Positions 10,570-20,194 of a stretch of 64,000 nucleotides of DNA are shown in pieces. The stretch comes from Paulinella micropora. Its lineage: Eukaryota > Cercozoa > Imbricatea > Euglyphida > Paulinellidae. The first letter of the stretch is position 1, and every line of letters starts with the position of its first letter. Both the position numbers and the translations under genes were made by a program. Under the pieces are notes generated by a model. It saw nothing but the letters and a program-made list of their open reading frames with translations, was not told the DNA's origin and made no database searches. The stretch is taken from NCBI GenBank assembly GCA_019918135.1, contig WBZZ01006702.1:12501-76500 (forward strand). The letters are read 5' to 3'.

Positions 10570-11499
10570 TCAAAGCAGTCCAATGTATTGTCTCCGCGAC
10601 GCTCTGGGGGTATGGTAGGGGGTGAAACCACCTCCTATGTATATGTTGGTGGGAGAGACCCGCAGGAAACCGCAATGCGAAACCTCGAGCTCTTCCAGCT
10701 CTGGCAGCGCGCGGCAGAGCTGGTTGAGAGAGTTGCGGGTGACGCTCTGCAAGTGGCGCAGGCGGAGCCCCTGCAAACCAGCCAATGTTTGGATCTGGGC
10801 CAGCCAAGGCAGGTCGTCATGGATCGTTTGCTCGAGCTCTAGGTGCAGCAGCCCCGGCGCAAGCTGTAGCAGCCTCGTAAACCCGCTCAACCCAACTGCA
10901 CCGCAACGGCGCAGGGCCAGCCGCCGCAAAGAGGTCGGTAGGCGGGACACTTTGTCTCCCGTACAAGCACCGCCGGAGCGTCTCAGCTCGAGCGTGTGGA
11001 CCGAGGCGGGTAACTGGGACAGGATTTCGTCGTCCAGCTGTCCCCGTTGGATAAAAACTACGGACAAGGACGGATTTCCGCCAAGCAGTGCCCGGAGCTT
11101 GTCTCTGGTCAAGTAGTCGCCGCTGGCCCGCAGTCGCTGGGGCCTAAGCTGGCTCAGCAAATCGTTCGAGGGCGCGCTGGTTTTGGTGTCGGCCGTCAGG
11201 GCCAACGAGCAACAGAACCCTCCGACCGCGAGAAAAGCGCGCCCCGCTGGCGAAGACAGGAATCGGCAATGGCTGCGCAGTCTGAGATCAAGCTCCAACA
11301 CCTGACGCAGGCTCTGCCAAAAATGTCGCTTTTGGAGGACAGAGGCCCAGAGTTTGCAAACTTTGGACGCCGTGTGCAGACTCGCGGGTTCGCCCAGAAA
11401 GGCCAGCACGACGGACCACAGTGTCGGATCAACAGCCAGCCACGAGGGGCCCGCTGGGCGCTGGCACAACCGCTTCCGGCGAGATTCGGGGTCTGACAT
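10570..11499 (-). CDS. F-box / leucine-rich repeat protein
   Basis: 309 residues from ATG 11499. A basic N-terminus is followed by an F-box-like helix set at about residues 25-70 (DPTLWSVVLAFL ... ASKVCKLWASVLQKRHFW). Leucine-rich repeats then run from about residue 140 to 290 (VHTLELRRSG, LRRLALRRCG, LLHLELEQT, LQGLRLRHLQ, LEELEVSHCG). F-box/LRR proteins usually recruit substrates to SCF ubiquitin ligases; that role is inferred from the architecture. The C-terminus (about the last 12 residues) runs into the polymerase fragment, so the native end may be lost. A TATA box lies 36 nt upstream. Confidence 0.75.
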   Translation of the reverse strand: MSDPESRRKRLCQRPAGPSWLAVDPTLWSVVLAFLGEPASLHTASKVCKLWASVLQKRHFWQSLRQVLELDLRLRSHCRFLSSPAGRAFLAVGGFCCSLALTADTKTSAPSNDLLSQLRPQRLRASGDYLTRDKLRALLGGNPSLSVVFIQRGQLDDEILSQLPASVHTLELRRSGGACTGDKVSRLPTSLRRLALRRCGAVGLSGFTRLLQLAPGLLHLELEQTIHDDLPWLAQIQTLAGLQGLRLRHLQSVTRNSLNQLCRALPELEELEVSHCGFLRVSPTNIYIGGGFTPYHTPRASRRQYIGLL

Positions 11500-11534
11500 G
11501 CTGGGGAAATAAGAGAAGTCGGTGCGACCACCAG

Positions 11535-11540
11535 TTTATA
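11535..11540 (-). promoter_or_regulatory. TATA box of the F-box/LRR gene
   Basis: TATAAA on the minus strand lies 36 nt upstream of ATG 11499. This implies a very short 5' leader. Confidence 0.45.
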
Positions 11541-11913
11541 GCATTCGGCTTGGGATGTCTAGCTCCAGCCAGCTGTAACGAAGAATTCACTTTATACTGG
11601 CATGTCTCTCTTTCTCTCTTACAACTGTGGAGCGAGGGGGCAAGGGGGGGGAGGCCCCCCCCCTCCCTTTCACCTCGGGGAAGGGGGGCAAGAGAAGAGC
11701 TCCAGCTTTTTTTATTTTCTTCGTTGTTTGTGATTGATTGAAAAGCTCTTCTTTCTTTAAAAAAACAGCAAATGGACCTTGCAGCCTGGTGTCAAGCCCA
11801 AGCCGCCCATGAGCCGCTGCTGTTTGGTTTGGTATCGATCAGTGAATGACGATTTCTGGAACAGAGCCCTTCGGGCTCAGGAGGGCTCAGGGGGAGGGAA
11901 GAAGAAAAAAAAA

Positions 11914-11936
11914 GGGGGGGGGGGGGCGCCCCCCCC
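11914..11936. repeat. G-run/GCGC/C-run palindrome
   Basis: A run of 13 G, then CG, then a C run forms an almost perfect hairpin. It is one of many such intergenic palindromes. The gap 11541-12071 otherwise holds low-complexity sequence, a related G/C inverted repeat at about 11637-11665, and one 25-codon ORF from ATG 11772 that I do not call. Confidence 0.8.
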
Positions 11937-12071
11937 GTCAGGAAGAGAAAAGGGGGAGAAGGGGGGGGGGGGCGCGTTCCGGAGATAGACGGGTGGGAAC
12001 AAATCTGTCAAAGGCTTATAAAAAATCGTGAACGCGTGTGACCTTTCTCCTCCAAGAAAAAGAAGATCTCC

Positions 12072-12649
12072 ATGCCTCTGCTAACGATGGTGGCGGCCGC
12101 CGCTACGGGTAAGGACAGAGTAGCTCGATTGATTTGACAGTTAGCAAGACAAAAGAAAACAAAATCCTAGGTGCACGCCGTGTGTGTGTATGTGCGTGTG
12201 GTAGCTAGCACGCTGGGCGCCACCGCCAGCGCGGTCGCCATCCAGGCCAAGTTTTTTTATTAAAACCGCTAAACAAAGTTTGTACACTTAGCAAAAGAGT
12301 TTTTTCAATTTTTTTCTTGTCAGTTTTGCTTGAAATCAATCCTCAAGACAAGCCTCGAAACAAAGCTCTGCCTGTTGACACTCGTTCTAAGGCGGAGCTG
12401 TCAGCTACCGTCAGGCAGAGGTGTGTTAATGGCGCCTTGTCTTCGAAGCAGTGTAGGTTGAGTGTTAGTAGTAATGCCGGATCGATCCACAGCTGTCACA
12501 TCTGTCGCAGAGACGCAACGGGGGGCTGGCGTACGGCCTTCTCCGCCGGAGCCGAGAACGACTGCGGACCGCTAAGGAACGCAGATCGACCAGGACGGCT
12601 CCGCTCCAATATAAGTCCGACAGTCTGTTCAGAACCTCGACGGAAATAA
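12072..12649 (+). CDS. Spliced small gene, hypothetical
   Basis: Exon 1 (ATG 12072 to 12108) encodes MPLLTMVAAAAT. Exon 2 (12324-12649) continues VLLEINPQDKPRNKALPVDTR and ends SEPRRK. The intervening 215 nt have a strong donor ACGG|GTAAGG and a T-rich tract ending CTTGTCAG. Joining at phase 1 gives one open frame of about 120 residues. There is a C-x2-C pair (SCHICRRD) but no recognised domain. A minus-strand frame at 12465-12680 is also open, so the coding strand is not certain; the splice fit is the reason for choosing this strand. Confidence 0.4.
12109..12323 (+). other. Spliceosomal intron (phase 1)
   Basis: GTAAGG donor and a long T/A tract ending TTTTTTTCTTGTCAG. Its 215 nt contain stop codons in all frames. 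Confidence 0.5.
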
Positions 12650-12719
12650 GTTCTCTGACCGCGGCTTCAATACTACCCATGCTCAGTTCGGAAGGGGGTA
12701 TGTCCACTACGAGGCCCAG

Positions 12720-13000
12720 GAACCATTCCCGTTCCCTCCCTCCCCCTCTCCCCCTTCCCTCTATCTCCTCCTTCCCCCCTTCCCCCCTCGGCCCCGGGCT
12801 TTGTCCAGGGGGGCGGGGGAAGGGGGGAGAGGGGGAAGGGGAAAACGGGGGGGGGGGATAGGAAAAACGGGGGGGGCCCCCCCCCCCCGCTTCTCCTCTC
12901 CTCCCCCTTCACATCTTCCCCCCCCCCCCTCCCCCTCTCCCCCGTTTTCCCCTCCCCCCTGCCTCTTTCGAGGGGAAGGGCGCCCGAAAAAAACTTTTTG
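12720..13000. repeat. Purine/pyrimidine low-complexity block with inverted G/C runs
   Basis: C-rich then G-rich tracts are arranged head to head around about 12870-12890 (G run followed by C run), so the block can fold on itself. Open frames here, rich in Gly/Arg/Pro/Ser, are compositional and not genes. Confidence 0.7.
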
Positions 13001-13095
13001 ATTGGTAGAGCACAATTCTGGCGCACGTTCCTTTTCCCCGGGAAATACGCACATCTGCACATTTGGTGACAAATTCCACGCAAGAAAGAAGAGAG
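12960..13095. repeat. Dispersed repeat unit, copy 1
   Basis: It matches 14365-14500 over about 130 nt. Shared blocks include CGAAAAAAACTTTTTGAT, GAGCACAATTCTGGC, TTTTCCCCGGGAAATACGCA and an imperfect palindrome of the form TTTGGYGACAAATT. Flanking GA-rich DNA is also shared. Related pieces recur at 33.7, 34.2, 40.48 and 41.4-42.3 kb. Confidence 0.8.
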
Positions 13096-13646
13096 AGAGA
13101 GGGAAGGGGGACGGAGGGAACGGGGGGAGAACGGGGGGGACGGGGGGAACGGGGGAGAGGGGGCGCCCCCCCTCCCTCCCCCTTCTCTGTCTCTGCCCCG
13201 GGAAAATCTTATGGCAGTGGTGGTAGTGGTCTGTCTATCTTTGCCGCCACAACTGTGCGGTTTGTTCAGGCTAGCGTTGATGAAAGTAGAAAATTTCTTT
13301 ATTAAAAGCTTGACAGGCAAGGCCCCGGCTGCGGCCACGGCTCTGCTTTAGCTGTAGAAAAGAATTGTTGCACTTTTAATACAACTGACAAGTCAAGCTC
13401 GAGCAGGACACTGCACCGTCGAACCCCGGCCGCGCAAACAGCAGATTCCTCTCCCAGCTGTAGGAATCTCTGGGGGGTTCAACTTCTCAAGATTTCAATC
13501 CGATCTGACTCATTCGACAAGCCTGTCTGTAAAAAATTCGTCTGTTCTACTTTTTGTTTTAAACATCAATGTGTGCCTTTTTTTCTGCTTTCGGCAGGTC
13601 ATAACTGAAAAAGAACGCCGTTTTGTCGTGACGTCTTTTTTTCTGC

Positions 13647-13961
13647 TCACTGTCCTTCCTTTTGTTTGAGAGAATGTACGCCCGCCACCCAGCTCAGCGC
13701 GTCGTTTCCGAAGCAGACGTACATTCCCGTTTCTCTGTTCTGTAGATATTTCACAAGCTTGAGGTTGTCTTCTTCGCTCCAGCACAGGACTACCCAGACC
13801 AGCTTGACACTACCATCTGGCAACATTTCATACCTGTCCCTGTACAGCTGGCTGCTGCTAGTGCCCCAGCCTGATATTTTTGCTTCGCCGTTGCCTAAGT
13901 CATAGCCATAACAGTCGAGCGTTTTTTGTCTGTGCTGGGCTGCCTTCTGGACGTGAGACAT
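13647..13961 (-). CDS. Hypothetical protein
   Basis: 104 residues from ATG 13961 (MSHVQKAAQHRQK). The frame is open upstream to 14129 without an ATG, and the extra sequence (SSSEPGAQAHWQ, DEDELRAAVALLSSG) looks coding, so an upstream exon or alternative start is likely. The body is a mixed alpha/beta-looking sequence (YEMLPDGSVKLVWVVLCWSEE, ETGMYVCFGNDALSWVAG). No family is recognised. It is isolated between two low-complexity blocks. Confidence 0.5.
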   Translation of the reverse strand: MSHVQKAAQHRQKTLDCYGYDLGNGEAKISGWGTSSSQLYRDRYEMLPDGSVKLVWVVLCWSEEDNLKLVKYLQNRETGMYVCFGNDALSWVAGVHSLKQKEGQ

Positions 13962-14259
13962 CCCAAGCAGGAGACCGGAGCTCAGCAAAGCAACCGCGGC
14001 GCGCAACTCGTCTTCGTCCACGTCGCCTTCAGCTCGAATGCTGCCCTGCCAATGGGCCTGCGCACCGGGCTCGCTGCTGCTGTCGGTACGAGTGCCGCCG
14101 GCTCGGGTTTTTGCTTCAACCTCTGGCACTCGCTATCATTTGCAGCCCCTCCCCGTTTTGTTCTATTTTTTCTTTCACCGCAACTTTGGAACACAGCCCA
14201 TCTTCCTTTTCCCGAGGATCGGCGGGGGTAAAAGGGGAGGTGAGGCGGGGGGGCGAGGG

Positions 14260-14670
14260 GAAGGGTTGTGTTTGCCCCGTCCCCCCTCCTTTCCTCCCCT
14301 CCCCCGTTTTCCCCTCCCCTTCCCTCCCTCCCCCTCTCCCCCTTTCCCCCTCCCCCCCCCCCGGCCTCTCTCGAGGGGAAGGGTGCCCGAAAAAAACTTT
14401 TTGATGGGTGGAGCACAATTCTGGCACACGTTCCTTTTCCCCGGGAAATACGCACACATACACATTTGGCGACAAATTCCGTGTAAGAAACAAGAGAGAG
14501 AGAGGAGAGGGGGAAAGAGAGGGAAGGAGGGGGAGGAGGGGGGGGAGGGGGGGAAACGGGGGGAACGGGGGGAGAACGGGAGAAGGGGAGAACGGGGGAC
14601 GGGGGAAACGGGGGGAGGGGAAAACGGGGGGGGGGAGAGGGGGGGGGCGCCCCCCCCCCCCCCCCCCACG
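14260..14670. repeat. Low-complexity block with dispersed repeat copy 2 and terminal palindrome
   Basis: Pyrimidine-rich 14270-14365, the repeat unit 14365-14500, purine-rich 14500-14640, and a G-run/GCGC/C-run palindrome at about 14630-14667. The same order (C-rich, unit, G-rich, palindrome) is seen at 12.72-13.2 kb, so the whole block is duplicated. The 333-codon open frame here is compositional. Confidence 0.75.
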
Positions 14671-14854
14671 AGGGTTAAGGAAAAGCCTGTCCATTTCCGT
14701 CCCATTTGTCTAACTTATCAAGCGCCACAAATCAAATCAAAGTACTTATTTTGTTCCTTTGCCAGTGGCAATGGTCATAGGAAGATCACTTGGCTCTATG
14801 AACTCTGTCTTGACAACAAGCTACATCTAAGCCATCCGACGAGTGACTTCTCCA

Positions 14855-16814
14855 ATGAGGCGGCGCACTCTCTGGGACAAGAAAGCATGGCACCCCGAGC
14901 CGCCCCTTCAGCCCACGCCGGCGGGTTGGCCACGAGAAGAAAAGGTCCGGGAGAAAAAGTTCAGGCCCGCGCAGCCTCCTCCAGAGCCTTCCTTAGATTA
15001 TGCGCCGTTCTGGAACGAGTCTGCCAGAGAGATGTCTAGGCAGTTACCTCTATACACAGGAGGCGGCCTGGCCAGAGCGAGCGCAAGCCGCCTGCCTATT
15101 TCTCTGAGCAGGGCCCTGGGTTACGGTTCCTGGAGCTCAGTCAGAAGGTACGAGCCGACAACGATACAAGGCCTGCAGGAGACCTCCTGGCAATCGCGAC
15201 TTGCACTGCTGCCGGCAACCCAGGTCAACGCGAGACGTAACGCAGCCAAAGCAGACGAGACGCAAAACAAGCCGCCCAAGAAAAAGAAGTTCAGTCTGAA
15301 CAAGAAAGCAGGTAAGACGCCCCCGCTCAAGACACTCACGTGCAGGATCTACCCAAAGACCAAGGATAAAGAAGTTAGGCGAGCTTGGCTGCGCAAGGCG
15401 TGGCTGGCATTTCGAGCAGTCCATACCATATGGAACGCAACGCTGGGCTGGCTGAGAAAAGAGGATGAGCGCTTCCCCTGGCCCAGCGAAGAGGAGCAGC
15501 AGCAAGGTCAACCCACGCAGGCTGCGAGTAAAAAGAGGCGGCGCCAAGAAAAAAAGGAGGAAAAGCCCGGCAAGCACAAGCGACAAAAAAAAGAAGAGAA
15601 GCCGCAGGAGCAGAAAGACAAGGAAGAGAAGGAGGAGACGCCCGAAGAGGTCAAGGCCAAGAAAGCCAGAGAGCATCAAGAACAAAAGGAGCGCCGAGAG
15701 CAAAGAAGGGCCGAGATGGGCGGTAGAATGCGCTGCTTGGGCGACTTTGATCTAGATACTCTGCGCCTGCGGTTTGTACAAGCGGATAGTGAATTTGTAC
15801 GAGCCAGGCCGTGGCTTCTCAACGTGCCCTACGACATCCGCGCAGTCGCCATTCGTGACCTGCAAGCGGCAAGGGCCTCCGCCATCTCAAATCTTAGCCA
15901 AAAGGGCAAGTTTTTCCACTGGAAGAGGGTCAACTTTCGCAAGTGGGAGGAGCGCAGGTCAACGATTGCGATCTCGCACAGGGTCTGGGGGCGCCAGCGG
16001 GGCTTCTTTGCAGGCTTTCTGGGACCAGACTCAGTACCTCTAAGGATTGGAGAAAGCAAGTGCGTAGGCTTGGGGCTAAGAAGCTTGAAATCAAGTACGA
16101 CGTGCGCCTGCGGGTCGATCCCTTGGGTAGATGGTACTTACATGTACCAGTAGAGATAGAGCAGCGCCAGCGCGATTTCGCAGAGCCTAACTCCAAGCGT
16201 GTAGTGAGCATAGACCCGGGCGTGAGGAGTTTTCTGACCATGTACCACGCGGACTCGGGCGCGATAACCGAATGGGGCCGCGGATCCATCGCACGCGTGT
16301 ACCGTCTGCATAAACACATCGACAATCTGCTAAGCAAGGTCGCGCTACTGGCTAAGGACAGCAGCAAGAAGCGGAACCGCTGGCGCCTACGGCGCGCTAT
16401 TACTCGAGTGCGCGATAAAGTGTACAACATGGTTCAGGACGTGCACAAGAAAGCCGCTAGATGGCTGCTCGATAACCACGACTACGTCGTACTACCTTGG
16501 TTCGGAGCGTCGGGCATGGTGAAGGGCAAAGCGATCTCACGGGAAACGAAGCGCAAGCTGCTTGCCTGGCGACACGCAGATTTCCGTAAGCGCTTGCTCA
16601 GCCTGCAACGAGAGTATATAGGTAAATGCAAGGTGCTGATCTGCAACGAGGAGTTCACCACGCAGGCGTGCACGCAATGTGGGGCGCTGTGGAGGGACAT
16701 CAAAGCCGCCAATACAGCTGCCAGTGGTGTGCTCTCCAGCACGGGCGCGACATGAACGCCAGTCGTAACATCCTCTTGAGACTGCTGGCGTTGGGTCGGC
16801 AAGACTTGCACTAG
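14855..16814 (+). pseudogene. Fanzor/TnpB-like RNA-guided nuclease family protein, two frame breaks
   Basis: The N-terminal TnpB-like segment KTLTCRIYPKTK...RKAWLAFRAVHTIWN is in the first frame, followed by an unusual Lys/Glu-rich insert (about 15480-15710). The frame changes near 16027-16047. The second frame has RuvC-I (VVSIDPGVRSF, Asp codon 16213) and RuvC-II (LICNEEF, about 16651), then the first half of the zinc finger (CTQCGALW). A second break near 16690-16710 leads to YSCQWC and RuvC-III (GRDMNASRNIL, Asp 16748-16750). All three acidic residues and four zinc cysteines survive. The family comprises RNA-guided DNA endonucleases of IS200/605-type and eukaryotic transposons. The breaks could be introns, indels or sequencing errors. 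No guide RNA was identified. Confidence 0.75.
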
Positions 16815-16884
16815 TTTTGTTTATGTCATAAAAAAAAACTCGCACCAAAACCCTGACGTTAGGTCGGGTTTTGGTTGCTTTGCT

Positions 16885-17000
16885 TCGATCGGGGCCTCTG
16901 AGGAGGGAGGGGGATGTGCCGCGTGCTGCCCTTTCTCCCTTCCAGCTGTAGGAATCTCTGGGGAGGTTCACCTCCACAAGATTTCAATCCGATCTGTTCC
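16885..17000. repeat. Dispersed 3'-UTR-like repeat
   Basis: The block GAGGAGGG...GATGTGCCGCGTGCTGCCC...GATTTCAATCC recurs in part or whole near 13440-13500, 27480-27590, 36835-36925, 39085-39150 and 46075-46170. At 27.6 and 36.9 kb it covers the last codons and 3' flank of the coiled-coil gene family on the minus strand, so the isolated copies are probably remnants of that gene's 3' end. Confidence 0.7.
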
Positions 17001-17942
17001 TTTGGTTCCAGACTCCTGACCACATACCTCAGGGAGTGTGTTGCCAAAGATGAGCTGCCCTACATCTTGCTCCGTTGCATCGCGCGCTACCGCAAGACTG
17101 CACAGGAGAAGCCGGGTGCTGATTTCTGGCGGGACATAGCACCTGAAGAGCTTCGACAAAACCAGAAATACGTTGAATCCCGCATGAACGTACTGGCGCG
17201 GTTCCTACACGAGGGGTCAAAGGAGCACGGAGTGATTTTTGACCAAGGACGGCTTACGCCGTGGGCAGATTTTATTTCTGCGTACGAGGGGTACTTAAAG
17301 GAGATGAAACAATCTAGTGTAAAAGCAGAAAACATCCCCGACAGCGCACTGCGCCAAAATGGTTTCAAAGTGTTTCCGCCGCGCACGGCCCTAGGTGCCG
17401 GTAGGGGGGTGTACAAGAAGGATGGGCGCGTTAACTATTGCAGCTTTTGCCCGCGCAGCAAGTCACAGCTAGGGCACGAGTGCGACCTCACGGGAGTCTG
17501 TCGAGAGTGTTTGTGCTGGCATGTGAATTGCGGTGACAAAGATCACAAAGACGCGGGGCGTGGTAAGTCATACGGAATTGTAAATATGCGGATCGTACCG
17601 AAAGCCGAGTTTGACCAATGGCTGATCGGCACTACGGAGTCCGGTTCGGAGCCAGAGCCAGGCGAGAGCCTCACTGTGGGTGAATGGCAAAAAAAGCTCG
17701 TGGCTTTGACAGTGGCAAATGAGGACGAAAAAAAGATCAAACGTGCAACCAAGCAAATGTTGAAAGCGGAACGCAGGCAAGTCTGCAGGGTCGCCGGCAT
17801 CAAGAATTGGGGTGTCCTGAAAAAGAAGTACAGAAAAGCAGAAAAAAGAGCAAGGGAGGAGCGACGGGCGCAGGGTCCTTGCAAGAAACCTCGGCTGGAA
17901 ACCATTCGTACGAAGGAATACACTTCAGACACAAATAAGTAA
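16914..17942 (+). CDS. Hypothetical Cys/His-rich protein with basic coiled C-terminus
   Basis: 342 residues if read from ATG 16914, but the first ~25 residues lie in a dispersed repeat. The true start is probably downstream, or follows an acceptor such as TTCCAG near 17012. The middle (about residues 173-212) is a zinc-binding cluster, YCSFCPRSK ... HECDLTGVCRECLCWHVNC, of unrecognised class. The C-terminal 100 residues are Lys/Arg/Glu-rich and probably helical, with an NLS-like end (CKKPRLE). It starts 100 nt after the Fanzor-like gene on the same strand. It may be that element's passenger or an independent gene; I cannot tell. Confidence 0.6.
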   Translation: MCRVLPFLPSSCRNLWGGSPPQDFNPICSFGSRLLTTYLRECVAKDELPYILLRCIARYRKTAQEKPGADFWRDIAPEELRQNQKYVESRMNVLARFLHEGSKEHGVIFDQGRLTPWADFISAYEGYLKEMKQSSVKAENIPDSALRQNGFKVFPPRTALGAGRGVYKKDGRVNYCSFCPRSKSQLGHECDLTGVCRECLCWHVNCGDKDHKDAGRGKSYGIVNMRIVPKAEFDQWLIGTTESGSEPEPGESLTVGEWQKKLVALTVANEDEKKIKRATKQMLKAERRQVCRVAGIKNWGVLKKKYRKAEKRAREERRAQGPCKKPRLETIRTKEYTSDTNK

Positions 17943-18485
17943 GAACCAGCCACCCAAAGGATAAACTAATGTAAGTCTTATTTGCTCATATTCATTTGTA
18001 TCTGAAGCTTAGTATCGTTTTCTGTGCCGATTTTCTGACACCCCCCTTTCATGCTTTATGTTCATGGTGTGCGTGTGTAGGCGCGAGTAAGAAAGATCTC
18101 GCTGGACGACAAAGCAGGCGAAAAGTCTCGGCTCGTGCGTAGATCGCAAAGCTAAAAAGGAACAGCGAACGAGGAAGAGAGAGGGCGGGTGAGTTTATTA
18201 ATAAGAAACATTAAAAGCTTTCACTTAGTAAACTCTCCATTTAATACAGTGGGACGACATTTTTGGGGCATTCAATGTCTTCTTCCTTCTGGCGAGGAAG
18301 AAGAAGGACCTTTTTTTGTCTGGGCTTCTAATAGTATGATTGAAACAGAAATTAAAGTTCTTTAATTTCTTTGTTGGCGCACCCCTCTCCCCTCCTCCCT
18401 TTCTTTCTTTCTTACCCTACCATCCGTTTCCCGCGCGGGAGAGGAAGCGGGGGAGGGGCTAAGAGGAAAGTGCACTCAGCAAAGG
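17943..18485. other. Intergenic, nothing recognised
   Basis: Mixed-composition DNA with short T- and C-runs and a TTATTAATAAG stretch near 18197. No open frame or repeat is supported. Confidence 0.5.
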
Positions 18486-18835
18486 ATGGAAGACATGTTG
18501 TCTCCATTGTGTAAAGGCCCCCGCGCAAACATTCGCTGCCTGGTTATCGCCCAGCAAGACCTAGCCAGCCTGTACGGCCTGGGGCGAAACTGCAGACCAA
18601 AGGCGAGGCGGCGCCGTTGGTCGCAGACTTGATCAACAGCTTACAACTACAAGACCAACTCCAAAAACAGGGGCTGGCGCCCGAAGTCTACGGCTGCCTC
18701 AATATCAAGGAGGAATCCTCGGCGCTCTCGAACGGAAACGGGCGAGCCATGGACAGTGCCCCGAACCATTGGATCGCGTTTGTCGACAGGCTGTTGAAAG
18801 CACCGGCGGCTATGAAAACCATGCTTGCTAACTAG
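18486..18835 (+). CDS. Hypothetical small protein, apparent frameshift
   Basis: ATG 18486 reads MEDMLSPLCKGPRANIRC...DLASLYGLG. Near 18587 the plausible frame changes to LQTKGEAAPLVADLINSLQLQDQL...MKTMLAN, ending at TAG 18833-18835. The total length fits one indel. The sequence after the TAG stays open in the same frame (FCDGRKSLVLGNM), so the end is also uncertain. The product is unknown. Confidence 0.35.
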
Positions 18836-19100
18836 GCGCCAGCGGACACGATCTTTTGTGACGGACGCAAGTCGCTCGTGCTGGGCAACATGAGGCCTAG
18901 GTGTCTTGCTCTCGGTTGGGGCTGGGTGGGGAGTAGAAGCGCCTTCTCCTGGCAAATCCCCGACATGGTCTTACACTTGGCACTGAGTACTAGAAGGCGG
19001 CGCTCTCCCCTCCAGCCCGCGCCAGCGGGCTGGGTCTCTCTTCCCATTAGAAAAAAAGAGCCGGAGGGGGAGGGCACCCCCCCCCCTTTCTGTGGCCGAA

Positions 19101-19129
19101 GGAGGGGGGGGGGTGCCCCCCCCCCCCTT
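19101..19129. repeat. G-run/C-run palindrome
   Basis: G-rich run, GGTGCC centre, C-rich run, lying between two small genes. The surrounding 18836-19285 holds no supported gene. Confidence 0.7.
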
Positions 19130-19285
19130 CCCACACAAGTGCGCCTGTCTAGAGCGGCGGCTTGTCGTAACACAGAAAATGCAAGGCAATGGCAAGCGCC
19201 ACCTGACAAAGCAGTGTCGACCACGCCAATATGCTATTAGCCAGTTATCTCTCTTGTTTGGTGTGCTATTGTTGTGTGTCTAGAC

Positions 19286-19750
19286 ATGGCTAGCACTCGG
19301 GTGGCTGGCTCGGGTGTCTTCAGTACTGCAAGCCTTCTGCGCTGGGAGAAGCTGCTCGAGGAGGCAGAGGATAACTTTATTGCAGCCACGAAGTGCGACG
19401 ATCGAGCTGAGGCCAAGCGGAGCGGGGACAAGCTTATTACTAGGGTGCACTCTATCTTTTGCAAGCTTCATCACTACATCCGGCGGAGCGAAAACCGGGA
19501 TGAAGCCCTCGCTGCAGCCCAGGATGCACTAGAGGAGCTGGGCGGGCTTGAGAGCTTGATTCTGTGCGCCTTCTACGCCCATGCATACAACAACAGCAAC
19601 AACAACAAAAACAGCAAGAATGCAAACGAGAGCCTGCTTGACTTTCTCTGGCCTACGATGTTTCGCGTTCTTTTGACAGAGCTTGGACTAGACTGGAAAC
19701 GGTTTGCGAGGGAACTAATGCAAAGCGAGCAGAGGGAGAAGGAGAGGTAA
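19286..19750 (+). CDS. Hypothetical helical protein
   Basis: 154 residues from ATG 19286 (MASTRVAGSG), preferred over the ATG at 19274 by its GACATGGC context. It is predicted helix-rich (LLRWEKLLEEAEDNF, REDEALAAAQDALEEL-like patterns) with an Asn/Lys low-complexity linker (NNSNNNKNSKN) at about residues 108-120. It ends in a charged tail. No family is recognised. It is single-exon and followed by a C-rich tract. Confidence 0.6.
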   Translation: MASTRVAGSGVFSTASLLRWEKLLEEAEDNFIAATKCDDRAEAKRSGDKLITRVHSIFCKLHHYIRRSENRDEALAAAQDALEELGGLESLILCAFYAHAYNNSNNNKNSKNANESLLDFLWPTMFRVLLTELGLDWKRFARELMQSEQREKER

Positions 19751-20060
19751 GGCGCAGGGGAAGGGAGGGCAAGCCCCCAAACCTCCCCCCCTCACGCCAC
19801 GTTTGTTTTGCATATCAGTAAATTTCTTTGTAAACTAAAAAGAAATTCTGGGTGAGAAAGGAAAGTTCCGGCGAGGACGATCGATGGGATTAATACACGT
19901 CGAAGTGATTTGCTTTGAGGAACATGACTACACTCATTTGACAAATAAAATTAATGATGCGCCGCCGCGATTGAAAGAAGCGAAGCCCGGCAGCGATGCA
20001 ATAATAAATACGCTGGGAGATTTCTTAGCTAGCAGCAACGGACAGAAATTGCCACAGGAT

Positions 20061-20133
20061 TGGGGGGGGGGGTGTCCCCCCCCCACCCTGGCGGGCCGGC
20101 ATAAAAGCGGGGGGGGGGGCACCCCCCCCCCTC
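20061..20133. repeat. Two adjacent G-run/C-run palindromes
   Basis: Two hairpins (about 20061-20085 and 20109-20133) separated by about 24 nt, 60 nt upstream of the LRR gene start. The corresponding place upstream of the second LRR copy has one such hairpin at 53079-53104. The rest of 19751-20194 shows no supported gene. Confidence 0.75.
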
Positions 20134-20194
20134 GACCGAGCACCTCTAGCTTGGAAACGTTGTTGCTCTCGTCACAATCCGCAGTTTTTAGCCA

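Noticed and set aside
12465-12707. 80-codon minus-strand ORF
   Set aside because: It overlaps exon 2 of the plus-strand gene, whose splice sites and phase agree. I kept the plus-strand call at low confidence and note the alternative.
14038-15039. 333-codon ORF overlapping the start of the Fanzor-like gene
   Set aside because: It is Gly/Arg/Pro/Ser low complexity from purine and pyrimidine tracts, and is contradicted by the domain-bearing frame from 14855.
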